From Haloterrigena alkaliphila (GTDB lineage Archaea; Halobacteriota; Halobacteria; Halobacteriales; Natrialbaceae): a stretch of DNA of 64,000 bases. The translations under genes and the position numbers were made by a program. Location of the stretch: positions 62,001 to 126,000 of the forward strand of contig NZ_CP084319.1 in NCBI RefSeq assembly GCF_017352155.2, given 5' to 3'. Under the pieces are notes generated by a model. That model saw only the letters and a list, made by a program, of their open reading frames with translations, was not told the origin of the DNA and ran no database searches. The number at the start of each line of letters is the position of its first letter. Position 1 is the stretch's first letter. Of this stretch, positions 54,808-63,795 are shown one piece after another.

Positions 54808-55722
54808 ATGACGAGCGACGATCGAACCGACCTGACGGAGCTCGAGCGAGGCACTGAACTCGTCAAACAGGGGTTCGCTCGCATGCAGAAAGGCGGCGTC
54901 ATCATGGACGTCGTCAATCGCGAGCAGGCCCGCATTGCGGAAGACGCCGGCGCCGTCGCAGTGATGGCGCTGGAGGCCGTCCCGGCGGACATTCGTAAAC
55001 GCGGTGGCGTCGCCCGGATGCCCGACCCCGCCGACATCGAGGCCATCCTCGACGAGGTGTCGATCCCGGTGATGGGCAAAGCGCGGATCGGCCACACGAT
55101 GGAGGCACGGATTCTGGAGGCAGTTGGCGTCGACATGATCGACGAAAGCGAAGTGCTGACGCCCGCCGACGACGCCTACCACATCGACAAACGGGAGTTC
55201 TCCGCCCCCTTCGTTTGCGGGGCGCGCAACCTCGGCGAGGCGCTGCGCAGAATCGACGAAGGCGCGGCCATGATCCGCACGAAGGGCGAGGCCGGGACCG
55301 GCGACGTAAACCAGGCGGTTCACCACCAGCGCACCATCAAGGGCTCGATCCGCAAATTGGAGGGAATGGCCCACGAAGAGCGCGAACGGTGGGCCCGCGA
55401 GAACGACGCACCCGCAGAGCTGGTCCACGAAACGGCCGACCTGGGACGGCTGCCGGTCGTCAACTTCGCCGCCGGCGGCATCGCGACGCCCGCCGACGCC
55501 GCGCTGATGATGCATCACGGCTGTGACGGTATCTTCGTCGGCAGCGGCATCTTCGGCGCCGAGGAACCGGCGTCGATGGCCGATGCCATCGTCCGAGCGA
55601 CGAACAACTGGGACGCCCCCGACCGGCTCGCCGAAATCAGCAAAGATATCGGGAACGGGATGCGCGGCGACGCGAACGCTTCGCTCTCCGACGAAGAGAA
55701 ACTGCAGGGTCGCGGCGTGTAG
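54808..55722 (+). CDS. pdxS: Pyridoxal 5'-phosphate synthase lyase subunit
   Basis: A 304-residue PdxS/SNZ protein, starting at 54808 (MTSDDRTD), the codon that gives the usual length. GGVIMDVVN near residue 30, [18 protein letters not shown] near 90 (catalytic Lys region) and [15 protein letters not shown] near 220 are all standard. It combines ribose 5-phosphate, glyceraldehyde 3-phosphate and ammonia into PLP together with PdxT, which is not in view. It separates the two hydroxylase operons and is probably a housekeeping gene between them. Confidence 0.95.
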   Translation: MTSDDRTDLTELERGTELVKQGFARMQKGGVIMDVVNREQARIAEDAGAVAVMALEAVPADIRKRGGVARMPDPADIEAILDEVSIPVMGKARIGHTMEARILEAVGVDMIDESEVLTPADDAYHIDKREFSAPFVCGARNLGEALRRIDEGAAMIRTKGEAGTGDVNQAVHHQRTIKGSIRKLEGMAHEERERWARENDAPAELVHETADLGRLPVVNFAAGGIATPADAALMMHHGCDGIFVGSGIFGAEEPASMADAIVRATNNWDAPDRLAEISKDIGNGMRGDANASLSDEEKLQGRGV

Positions 55723-55809
55723 TACGGTGTCTCGGTAGGCGTGTCGCACAGACACCCGGCGGCCACGACGACTGGTTAGCGGATAAGATCGAAGTCGAAA
55801 GCAGACGCT

Positions 55810-58257
55810 CTACTTCTCGTCGAGCGCCGTCTTGATCTTCTCGGCGGTAACGGGCATCTCGTTGATGCGCACGCCGACGGCCTCTCGAATCGCGTTACTG
55901 AGCGCCGGCGGCACCGTGTTGGTCGGCACCTCCGCGACGGATTTCGCGCCGAACGGCCCCGTCGGCTCGTGGGTCTCGACGAGAATGCTCTCGATCGGCG
56001 GCGTCTCCGTCGCCGACGGAAGCCCGTACTCGTCGAAGTCCGAGACTTCCGCGCGGCCCCGCTCGTCGACGGTGATACCCTCACTGACGGCCATCTCGAA
56101 GCTCATGTGATTGGCGCCCTCGACCTGCCCCTCCGCCATTCCGGGGTTGATCGCGACCCCGCAGTCGACGGCGACGACGAGTTGATTGACCTCGAACTCG
56201 CCCGTCTGCTCGTCGACGGTCACGTCCACGAACTGCGCGGCGAACGGCGGCGGACTCTCCTCCGTGGAGTGCGTTCCCTTGCCGAGGATGTGCTCTCGAT
56301 CGTCGTGACCGTACACCGACTCGTAGCCGACGTCTTCGAGCGTCACCGTCTCACCGGTCTCCTCGCTGTACACCTCGCCGTCGCGCGTCTCCAGGTTTTC
56401 CGCGGATTCGTCGAGCATCCGCGACGCCCACTCGAGGATGCGCTCTTTGGCGTCCTCGGCGGCCTTCTTCACCGCCATCCCGCTGATGTAGGTCGTCGAG
56501 GAGGCGTACGCGCCGTAGTCGAACGGCGTGTTATCGGTGTCGGAGGATTTGACGATGATATCATCCTCGTCACAGCCGAGCACCTCGGCGGCGATCTGGA
56601 TGAACGCCGTATCCGCGCCCGTGCCGATGTCGACGCCGCCGACCTGGAGGTGGAACGAGCCGTCCTCGTTCATCATGATCTGTGCGGCGCCGAGTTCGTC
56701 GCCGGCGACGCCGGTCCCCTGGGCCGACAGGGCCATGCCGATGCCGCGGTGGCGGTGTGGCTCCGAAGGTTGCTCGAGGTCGTCCCAGCCGATGGCTTCC
56801 TTGCCGCGCTCGATGCACTCGTCGAGACCGCAGGAACGGATACGACGCTCCGCGCCCTCGCCGCCCATCATGCCGGCGATCTCGTCCAGATCGCCGACCT
56901 CCATGTAGTGTCGCCGGCGGAATTCGATCGGATCGAGGTCGAGATCCCGCGCGACCTCGTCCAGGTGACCTTCGAGAGCGAGCGTCCCCTGAGGGGCGCC
57001 GTACCCCCGCATCGCACCGGTCTGTGGCGTGTTCGTGTGGACGATGTCGGCCTCGAAGCGAGCGTTCGGTACCTTCGAGTACAGCGGCATCGGCTTGCTG
57101 CCGACGTTCCCGGCGACGGTCATCCCGTGGCTTCCGTACGCGCCGGTGTTCGAGAGCGCGTAGAGGTCGATCGCTTCGATCGTCCCGTCGTCGGTGACTG
57201 CCGTCCGCGCACGAACCTTCATCGGGTGACGCGAGCGCATCGCGTAGAACTCTTCGTCGCGGGAGGCTTCGTACATGACGGGACGATCCGCCGCGAGCGA
57301 CAGCGCGAGCGGAATCGGTTCGACGACCATCGCCTGTTTGCCGCCGAAACCACCACCAACGCGAGGTTTCTTCACTCTGATGTCCCGAATCGGAATATCG
57401 AACAGGTGTGCCAGTTGGCGGCGAGTGTGGTTCGGGACCTGCGTACTCGTGATGAGCACTTTTCGGTCGTCTTCGTCGGTGTAGGCGAGCGACGTGTGTT
57501 TCTCGATCTGTGCGTGGGACTGCCGGATGGTTTCCCACTCGGTCTCGTGGACGTGCGCGTCCTCGCGCTCGAGCGCGGCGTCGACGTCCCCGATCTCGCC
57601 CTCGATGTTGGACATCCGGTTGCGGTCGTAGTCGTGGCCGACGATCTTGTTCTCGACCTCGTCGTCGCCGAACAGTTGCGGCGCGTCCTCGTCGAACGCT
57701 TCCTCCGGGTCGACGACGTGGTCGTACTCCTCGTACTCGACCTCGATGGCGTCGACCGCGGCCGCAGCCGTAGTCGCGTCCTCGGCCGCGACCGCCGCGA
57801 GCGGATCGCCGACGTAGCGGACGTGCTCGTTGAGCACGTTCATGTCCCACGGGCTCGGTTCGGGGTACGACTGGCCGGCGCTCGTGTACTTCGCGTCCGG
57901 CACGTCGTCGGACCACGGGGTGAGAACGGCGTAGACGCCGTCCAGTTCCTCGGCCTCGGCCGTGTCGATGGCCGTCACGCGGCCGTGTGGAACCTCGCTG
58001 CGGACGACCGCGGCGTGAGCGAGATCCGGGAACCGTTCCTCGTAGTCCGCGGTGTACTTGGCCTGGCCGGTGACGAGCTTTCGGTCGTCGAACTTTTCGG
58101 CCGTCTGGGAAACGCTCTTTCGCTCCCCTGGAGCCTTGTTGTTGTTCGCCGGTTCGTCCCACTCGAGTGGGTGGTCTTCGTACTCCTGTGGCTCTTCCGA
58201 GGTCGGCTTCGACGCGGTACCGCCGTCGGTCTGCGGATCGTTCGGGTCGTCACTCAT
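55810..58257 (-). CDS. Molybdenum hydroxylase large subunit (XDH family), paralogue 2
   Basis: An 815-residue paralogue of the 51.5-53.9 kb subunit, with a 65-residue acidic/Asn-rich linker before KFDDRKLVTGQAKYTADY. VKKPRVGGGFGGKQAMVVE near residue 295 is the usual cofactor loop (Gly-Gly-Gly-Phe-Gly-Gly-Lys-Gln), AMRGYGAPQGTLALE the second, and GAKSVAEVPTNTVPPALSNA near 775 carries the catalytic Glu (about 776). The conserved cofactor loop is closer to the standard XDH form than in paralogue 1. The start at 58257 gives an eight-base overlap with the [2Fe-2S] gene 2. Two paralogues suggest two substrates, for instance hypoxanthine/xanthine and a second purine. Confidence 0.92.
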   Translation of the reverse strand: MSDDPNDPQTDGGTASKPTSEEPQEYEDHPLEWDEPANNNKAPGERKSVSQTAEKFDDRKLVTGQAKYTADYEERFPDLAHAAVVRSEVPHGRVTAIDTAEAEELDGVYAVLTPWSDDVPDAKYTSAGQSYPEPSPWDMNVLNEHVRYVGDPLAAVAAEDATTAAAAVDAIEVEYEEYDHVVDPEEAFDEDAPQLFGDDEVENKIVGHDYDRNRMSNIEGEIGDVDAALEREDAHVHETEWETIRQSHAQIEKHTSLAYTDEDDRKVLITSTQVPNHTRRQLAHLFDIPIRDIRVKKPRVGGGFGGKQAMVVEPIPLALSLAADRPVMYEASRDEEFYAMRSRHPMKVRARTAVTDDGTIEAIDLYALSNTGAYGSHGMTVAGNVGSKPMPLYSKVPNARFEADIVHTNTPQTGAMRGYGAPQGTLALEGHLDEVARDLDLDPIEFRRRHYMEVGDLDEIAGMMGGEGAERRIRSCGLDECIERGKEAIGWDDLEQPSEPHRHRGIGMALSAQGTGVAGDELGAAQIMMNEDGSFHLQVGGVDIGTGADTAFIQIAAEVLGCDEDDIIVKSSDTDNTPFDYGAYASSTTYISGMAVKKAAEDAKERILEWASRMLDESAENLETRDGEVYSEETGETVTLEDVGYESVYGHDDREHILGKGTHSTEESPPPFAAQFVDVTVDEQTGEFEVNQLVVAVDCGVAINPGMAEGQVEGANHMSFEMAVSEGITVDERGRAEVSDFDEYGLPSATETPPIESILVETHEPTGPFGAKSVAEVPTNTVPPALSNAIREAVGVRINEMPVTAEKIKTALDEK

Positions 58258-58795
58258 TGGAATCACCGTCGTAAGCAGTGTCGTCGGGTCGGTGTGAGTC
58301 AATCCGTGAGCCGCCGTCGGCCGCGACCGATCGATCGCCGCGCATTCGGTCGGCGGCGTCGAGGATCGCTTCGACGGGTTTCTGATAGCCGGTACACCGG
58401 CAGAGGTTATCGTCGATGGCCTGGCGTACCTCGGCTTCGGTCGGATCGGGATTGGTCGCGAGTAGCGATTTGGCCTCGATTATCATGCCGGGAATACAGA
58501 AGCCACATTGGACGGCGAAGTGATCGACGAACGCCTCCTGAATCGGATGGAGGTCGTCTTGCGTCCCGAGCGCCTCGATCGTTTCGACCTCTGCACCGTC
58601 GACGTTCTGAGCGTCCACGCCGCAGGCCATCTTCACGTCGCCGTCGACGAACACTTTCGATGCGCCACAGACGCCACTATCGCAGCCACACTTCACGCCC
58701 GTGTAGCCGTTCCGTCGCAGTACCGTCGCCAGGTCGTCGTCCGATTCGACCGCCACAGTCGTCGATTCGTCGTTGATCGTTAGTTCGATTTCCAC
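58250..58795 (-). CDS. Hydroxylase [2Fe-2S] subunit, paralogue 2, altered cluster motif
   Basis: A 181-residue small subunit, same length as paralogue 1, starting at GTG 58795. The second cluster is normal (Cys 97, 100, 132, 134). The first cluster reads VKCGCDSGVCGASKVF: Cys 38, 43 and 58 align with the ligands, but the third ligand, Cys 46 in paralogue 1, is Ser 46, and an extra Cys appears at 36. The nucleotide sequence supports this directly. The cluster may use Cys 36 or Ser 46 as a ligand, or be altered in potential. It is coupled to the large-subunit gene by an eight-base overlap. Confidence 0.9.
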   Translation of the reverse strand: MEIELTINDESTTVAVESDDDLATVLRRNGYTGVKCGCDSGVCGASKVFVDGDVKMACGVDAQNVDGAEVETIEALGTQDDLHPIQEAFVDHFAVQCGFCIPGMIIEAKSLLATNPDPTEAEVRQAIDDNLCRCTGYQKPVEAILDAADRMRGDRSVAADGGSRIDSHRPDDTAYDGDSNE

Positions 58796-59098
58796 GGAAA
58801 TCCCTCCATTAGTGCAGGTGTGCCTCACGCACACGCACGTCGTGGTGTAGGATGCGAGACAACAACACATATATCTATGGGTGACTGCCTCAACGCCGGC
58901 CCGAGACGGCCCAGAACCAGCGAACCGACTGCCCAGGCTCGTCGGACAGATGCGGCGTCCCACGGCGTTCGAGGTCCGGTTCGGCAACCGTCGAATCGTC
59001 CGTTGGCACAGCGATGTGGCAGTGAGGGCTGTGTCTCCGATTTGTTCGATCGCTGTGTGACGAATACAGTTTTGAAGGCCACTCTGCATTGTCGCTGT
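58796..59098. other. Divergent intergenic region
   Basis: About 300 bases between the [2Fe-2S] gene 2 and npdG. AGATATATG on the minus strand about 70 bases upstream of the small-subunit start may be its TATA element. No gene recognised. Confidence 0.45.
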
Positions 59099-59767
59099 AT
59101 GGAGATTGCACTCCTCGGAGGAACTGGTGATATCGGTCAAGGACTCGCACTGCGCTGGGCGCGCGACACCGATCACTCGGTCATCATCGGATCGCGGGAC
59201 GCCGACAAGGCCGAGCGGAAGGCGAACGAGTACTACTCGTCACTGAAAGATACCGGCGTCACTCCCGACATCGCCGGCTATAGTAACGAAACGGCCGCCG
59301 ATTCCGCCGAAGTCGTCGTCGTCAGCGTCCCGCCCGAATACGCGCCGCAGACGGTCGATACGGTCGCGCCCGTCCTCGGCGAGGACGACGTACTCGTCAG
59401 TCCGGCGGTCCAGATGTCGCGTGACGCGAGCGGCTTCCACTACGATCCGCCCGAAATCGGGTCCGTCGCCGAAGCGATCGACCACGTGGCTCCCGACAGC
59501 GTACCGGTCGTGAGTGCGTTCCAGAACCTCGCTGCGGGCGCACTCAGTGACCTCGAGAACGATCTCGAGGCCGACGTCGTCGTTACCGGTGACGATAGCG
59601 AGGCGAAGGAGACGGTCACGGCGCTGGCCGAGGATATCGATGGCCTCCGGGCGCTCGACGGCGGCCCGCTCGCGAACACCGGCGTCGTCGAGAGCGTGAC
59701 GCCGCTTCTGATCAACCTCGCGATGAACAACGACGGCATGCACGACATCGGCGTTCGGTTCGAGTAA
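59099..59767 (+). CDS. npdG: NADPH-dependent F420 reductase
   Basis: A 222-residue Rossmann protein starting at 59099. LLGGTGDIGQGLALRWA at residues 5-21 is the NADP loop of F420:NADP oxidoreductases, IIGSRDADKAERKA near 30 supplies the 2'-phosphate-binding Ser-Arg, and the C-terminal VESVTPLLINLAMNN is typical. It moves hydride between NADPH and F420. It lies next to the second hydroxylase operon and divergent from it. Confidence 0.9.
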   Translation: MEIALLGGTGDIGQGLALRWARDTDHSVIIGSRDADKAERKANEYYSSLKDTGVTPDIAGYSNETAADSAEVVVVSVPPEYAPQTVDTVAPVLGEDDVLVSPAVQMSRDASGFHYDPPEIGSVAEAIDHVAPDSVPVVSAFQNLAAGALSDLENDLEADVVVTGDDSEAKETVTALAEDIDGLRALDGGPLANTGVVESVTPLLINLAMNNDGMHDIGVRFE

Positions 59768-60124
59768 CGAGCGAGGACGATCCCCGTCGCGGTCGGTATC
59801 GATCACTCGGTCGAACAGTCGGCTGCGATCCATCGACGGACCGCCGACGGCGAGTTTCGTGTATCGCCATCGGCCTTTCTGCCCGACGAACCGCGACAGG
59901 GATACCAGTAGCACGAACTCGGTCTCGAGGCCTCATTCCATCGTCGGAGCAATACACTATCAGTAAATCCGACATCGGGGCCGTTTCGGCGTCGGGGTAA
60001 CATTGATACATTCTCACGTACGAGTGACAACGGAGACGAAATCATCACCGATCCCCGCGAGGTGGTATCTGTTACCCCGTTCCATCCGCGATCCCGGGAT
60101 CACCGATCGTCAGAGGCGATAGCC
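59768..60124. other. Intergenic region between npdG and phnE
   Basis: About 360 bases. Minus-strand frames here are compositional shadows. No gene, RNA or repeat was recognised. It may contain the phnE promoter. Confidence 0.4.
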
Positions 60125-61009
60125 ATGACCGAAGATACCCAACGGCACGCCGGGGCCGATCTACACGGTAGTCGTACGCTTCTCTCGAAACGATCACTAT
60201 CGTACGTGTTCGCGGTGACGGTAGTTCTCGCAGTAGTCGGGTGGATCGTCGGCGTTGATCCGTTCCTCCTGCTGTCGTCGGACGCTCGCGGCCAGATGTG
60301 GTCGCTCGTCATCGAAGGATACCCGCCGGACGTCAGCCGCGATTTTCTGCTCGGCAGAACGCTCCGAGGAGGATTGCTGTGGGCGATCGTCGAAACGTTC
60401 GCGATCAGTATCGTCGGCACCTCCTTCGCCGTCGTCTTCGCGATCCCGCTCGCGCTCGCGAGCGCATCGACCGTTACACATCAGGGACCGCTGTATGCTG
60501 GTGCGTCCTCCTCGCGAATCGTCCTCGGATACGCACTCCAACGCGGTGCTAGACTCCTGTTGAGTTTTCTCCGATCGGTCCCCGGTCTCGTCTGGGGATT
60601 TCTCTTCGTCACCGCCGTGGGACTGGGACCGTTCGCCGGCGCGCTCGCGCTCGGCGTTCACAACACGGGCGTGCTCGGTAAACTGTACGCGGACTTCCTC
60701 GAGGATACGGATCCGATGACGACCGAAGCGGTCGCGTCGAGCGGGGCGACGCGGTTCCAGGCCGTCTGTCACGGGATGGTCCCGCAGATATCGGCGACGG
60801 TGGCGTCGTACACGCTCTATAGGTGGGAGTGTACCATCCGCTCGGCGACGATACTCGGCTTCGTCGGCGCCGGCGGGATCGGTTACTACCTCGTCATCTC
60901 GATTCAGCGGTTACAGTATCAGAAACTCGTCACCGCGATCGTCGCGGTGTTCGCGCTCGTGGTGATGTCCGACGCGCTCGCATCGCGACTTCGCGCCCGG
61001 ATGGTGTGA
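60125..61009 (+). CDS. phnE: Phosphonate-type ABC transporter permease
   Basis: A 294-residue inner-membrane permease with about six spans. AVASSGATRFQAVCHGMVPQ near residue 205 is the EAA-type coupling loop with the family Gly. GFVGAGGIGYYLVISIQRLQ near 250 is the conserved PhnE tail. It starts at 60125 (MTEDTQRH). It should pair with PhnC and PhnD encoded 25 kb away, since no ATPase or binding-protein gene is adjacent. The long cytoplasmic N-terminus (about 30 residues) is normal. The permease, ATPase and binding protein are thus split by the hydroxylase island. Confidence 0.85.
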   Translation: MTEDTQRHAGADLHGSRTLLSKRSLSYVFAVTVVLAVVGWIVGVDPFLLLSSDARGQMWSLVIEGYPPDVSRDFLLGRTLRGGLLWAIVETFAISIVGTSFAVVFAIPLALASASTVTHQGPLYAGASSSRIVLGYALQRGARLLLSFLRSVPGLVWGFLFVTAVGLGPFAGALALGVHNTGVLGKLYADFLEDTDPMTTEAVASSGATRFQAVCHGMVPQISATVASYTLYRWECTIRSATILGFVGAGGIGYYLVISIQRLQYQKLVTAIVAVFALVVMSDALASRLRARMV

Positions 61010-61073
61010 ACGCAGCAGCCGGCGGTCGCAACGACGCCGAACGGAACTGACACGAGGCCGTCCCGGACGTCGC

Positions 61074-62306
61074 CTACGCCGACGCCTTCGACCGGACGGC
61101 CTCGAGGAGCACTTCGGTTCCGGTCACGACGTCGTCCCACTCCGTGTACTCGCTCTCGCGGTGGCTAATGCCGTCGACGCTCGGGACGAAGATCATGCTC
61201 GTCGGCGTGATCTTGTTGAGGTAGTTGGCATCGTGGCCGGCGCCGCTGACGAGGCGAGTGTAGTCACAGCCGACCGTTTCGGCGGCGTCGACGACCGTCT
61301 CGATACAGCTCTGGTCGAAGGGGTCGGCGTCGACGCGCATGATCTCTTCGAACTCGTACTCGAGGCCCTCTCGTTCGGCCGCGTGGGCGATCTCACGCTG
61401 GATCTGTTCGACCGCCGCGTCGACGACCTCGTCGTCGTACGACCGGAAGTCGATCGTGAACTCGACTTTCTCGGGAATCACGTTGATCGCGTTCGGCCAG
61501 ACGTCGACGCTGCCGACGGTGCCGACGAGGTCGGTGCCTTCGGTCGCGGTGATCCGCCGGACGCTGTCGGTCACGTCGGCCGTCGCGACGAAGGCGTCGT
61601 GGCGCATGTCCATCGGCGTCGGGCCGGCGTGGTTCGCCTGCCCCTCGAACGTGACGTTCATCCAGGAGAAGCCGAACACGCCTTCGACGGCCGCGACGGG
61701 CAGGTCGGCCTGCTCGAGGAACGGCCCTTGTTCGACGTGCATCTCGAAATAGCAGTGGATGTCGTGAGGTTCGCAGGGCTCGTCGCCCTTGTAGCCGATC
61801 CGTTCGAGTTCGTCACCGAACGTCTTCCCGTCCTTGTCCTCGCGCTCGTACGCGTAGTCGAGGTCGAAAATGTCACAGAAGACGCCGCTGCCGAGCATGT
61901 CCGGCTGGAACCGGACGCCCTCTTCGTTACTCCACGCGACGACCTCGAGCGGGCGCGTCGTCGTCTCGTCGGCGTCGTTGAGGGCTTCGACGGCTTCGAG
62001 ACCGCCGAGGACGCCGATCACACCGTCGTATCGACCACCGTTGTACTGGCTATCGATGTGGGAGCCGAACATGACCGGGTCTGCGTCCTGCTCCGCCCCG
62101 GGTCGCCGTCCGAAGATGTTCCCCATCTCGTCGATACGGACCGTCAGACCGGCCTCTCGAAACCAGTCGACGATGGTGTCTCGGGCCTCCTTGTTCTCGT
62201 CGGACAAACTCGGGCGGTTCACCCCGCCGTTTTCGGTCGCCCCGATTTCGTTGAACTCGTCGAACCGTCGGCGGAATCGCTGCTCGTCGATACTCACTTT
62301 GGCCAT
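61074..62306 (-). CDS. M20-family Zn hydrolase (allantoate/ureido amidohydrolase type)
   Basis: A 410-residue binuclear-zinc amidase of the allantoate amidohydrolase / beta-ureidopropionase / N-carbamoyl-L-amino acid hydrolase group. Ligands are visible in GSHIDSQYNGGRYDGVIG (His, Asp), SNEEGVRF (Glu pair), EMHVEQGPFLE (His) and SGAGHDANYL (His). The start at 62306 (MAKVSID) removes an extension overlapping the IS1341-type left end. It would hydrolyse ureido or carbamoyl products of nucleobase breakdown. Substrate choice between allantoate, ureidoglycolate and carbamoyl amino acids cannot be made. Confidence 0.88.
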   Translation of the reverse strand: MAKVSIDEQRFRRRFDEFNEIGATENGGVNRPSLSDENKEARDTIVDWFREAGLTVRIDEMGNIFGRRPGAEQDADPVMFGSHIDSQYNGGRYDGVIGVLGGLEAVEALNDADETTTRPLEVVAWSNEEGVRFQPDMLGSGVFCDIFDLDYAYEREDKDGKTFGDELERIGYKGDEPCEPHDIHCYFEMHVEQGPFLEQADLPVAAVEGVFGFSWMNVTFEGQANHAGPTPMDMRHDAFVATADVTDSVRRITATEGTDLVGTVGSVDVWPNAINVIPEKVEFTIDFRSYDDEVVDAAVEQIQREIAHAAEREGLEYEFEEIMRVDADPFDQSCIETVVDAAETVGCDYTRLVSGAGHDANYLNKITPTSMIFVPSVDGISHRESEYTEWDDVVTGTEVLLEAVRSKASA

Positions 62307-62472
62307 GCGAGAACGCACCAGCGGGGCGAACTTTAACTTTTGCAAGCTAAGTCCTCGTCCTCAAGGAGCAACGCAGTGAGCGGAGCGACCGAGTAGCGCA
62401 ATAGGGCGGGGATACAGCGTACGCTCGTTGCAACCAAAACATTAAAATATTGATACGACTAACCAGCAAACA

Positions 62473-63786
62473 GTGGTCGAAGAAGCGTTCAAATACGCTG
62501 CCGAGCCCGAGGACGCGACCACTGCCGAGAGTGCGTGGAAAGCGATTCAAACCTGTCGCGAAGTGTACAACCACGCACTCACCCAAGAGTACAAACCTGC
62601 TCCTGATTACGACAAGCCATCGTACACGGCAATGCAGAACAAGCTTCCCGAGTGGAAGCGTGAGTGGTCTGAATGGGGCAACGTGTACTCGAAATGCCTT
62701 CAAATGGCAGTGAGGCGCATCAAGCATTCGGGGACCATCCTCGGCAAACTGAAAGAACGTGGATTCGACGTAGGTAAACTCAGGTGGAAAGCACCGCGGG
62801 GCTACCGTAGCATCACGTACAACCAGTCTGGCTTCGACGTGGATAGTAACACGGGTCAGATTGACCACGCTACGGTCGAACTCTCTAAAATCGGTACGTT
62901 CCACGTGAATTTTCACCGACCCCTCCCAGACGACGCAGATATCAAAGAGGTCATCCTGAAAAAGCAGAAAACTGGTGACTGGACGGTCAGCATCATGGTT
63001 GAATACGATGCTGACTATCCAGAGAAACCTGCTGTCGCAGACATCGACGTTGAGGATACCGTTGGGATCGACCTCGGTATCACGAAGTTCATTCACGACT
63101 CGGACGGGCGAGCGTTCGCCCCGTTAGACGAAGAGGATGAGCGCGAACGTATCGACAAACGCCACCAATCTGTTTCTCGCAAGGAACACGAGTCGAACAA
63201 CTGGAACAAGGCGCGCCAACGCTTAGCGCGAGCATACGAGCGGTTATCGAACAAGCGCAAAGCGTATCGGGAAGCTCTTGCCAACTCGTATACAAAGCAA
63301 TACGATGCCGTGTTCCTCGAAGACCTGAACGTTGGTAGCATGATGCAACAGAACGGTAATAGTCGGACCATCGCGTCGATGTCGTGGTACGAGACACTGC
63401 AAACGTTCCAACGCTTCGGGAAGAAGAACGGCTGTCACGTTGTACTCGTCCCGCCTGAGGGGACGACGAAGCGGTGCGTTCAGTGTGGTGTCGAGTCGGA
63501 GAAACCGTTGTGGGTGCGCGAGCACTCATGCCCGTCGTGTGGGTTCACGACTGATCGTGACCAGAACGCTGCGTTGGAAGTACAGCGTCTTGGATTGCTC
63601 GAACTGGGAGTGGTTGAGAATGAGTCAGGATTAGGTCAGGAACTGGCCGAATCAACGCCTGCTGAGACTGGTACCTCTGCGGGGTCGCGCTCTAGCTCGT
63701 CTGGAGACGTGGTTCCTGCAAGTGCCGTCGTTGACACGGGAAGCCCCACCCTCAAGGAACGACCGGCGTTAGTCGTGAGCGAGTAG
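62473..63786 (+). CDS. tnpB: TnpB, RNA-guided nuclease homologue
   Basis: A 437-residue TnpB/OrfB of the IS200/IS605 group. A helical N-terminal half (about 1-190) is followed by a RuvC-like nuclease: Asp in VGIDLGITKF near residue 200, Glu in AVFLEDLNVGS near 285, and the final Asp in TTDRDQNAALEV near 365. A zinc ribbon with two Cys-x2-Cys pairs (CVQCG ... CPSCG) lies between the last two catalytic positions. The C-terminal 60 residues are Ser/Thr-rich and coded by the right-end hairpin DNA. The start is GTG at 62473. TnpB proteins cut DNA guided by a transcript from the element's right end. All catalytic residues are present. Confidence 0.9.
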   Translation: MVEEAFKYAAEPEDATTAESAWKAIQTCREVYNHALTQEYKPAPDYDKPSYTAMQNKLPEWKREWSEWGNVYSKCLQMAVRRIKHSGTILGKLKERGFDVGKLRWKAPRGYRSITYNQSGFDVDSNTGQIDHATVELSKIGTFHVNFHRPLPDDADIKEVILKKQKTGDWTVSIMVEYDADYPEKPAVADIDVEDTVGIDLGITKFIHDSDGRAFAPLDEEDERERIDKRHQSVSRKEHESNNWNKARQRLARAYERLSNKRKAYREALANSYTKQYDAVFLEDLNVGSMMQQNGNSRTIASMSWYETLQTFQRFGKKNGCHVVLVPPEGTTKRCVQCGVESEKPLWVREHSCPSCGFTTDRDQNAALEVQRLGLLELGVVENESGLGQELAESTPAETGTSAGSRSSSSGDVVPASAVVDTGSPTLKERPALVVSE

Positions 63787-63795
63787 GGTGGGGTA
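63735..63795 (+). ncRNA. Right-end hairpin of the TnpB element, candidate guide RNA 3' scaffold
   Basis: CCCCACCC (63744-63751) pairs with GGGTGGGG (63786-63793), enclosing smaller pairable blocks. It overlaps the tnpB stop codon (63784-63786), as in IS605-type elements whose guide RNA (reRNA) derives from the 3' end of tnpB. The guide segment would continue past 63794 into flanking DNA (begins TAGTTCACC). The RNA itself is inferred. Confidence 0.45.

Noticed and set aside
55969-58776. A 935-residue open frame on the plus strand opposite hydroxylase large subunit 2
   Set aside because: It is Arg/Val/Asp-rich with no family signature and mirrors the xdh frame. High-GC haloarchaeal genes commonly leave long open antisense frames.
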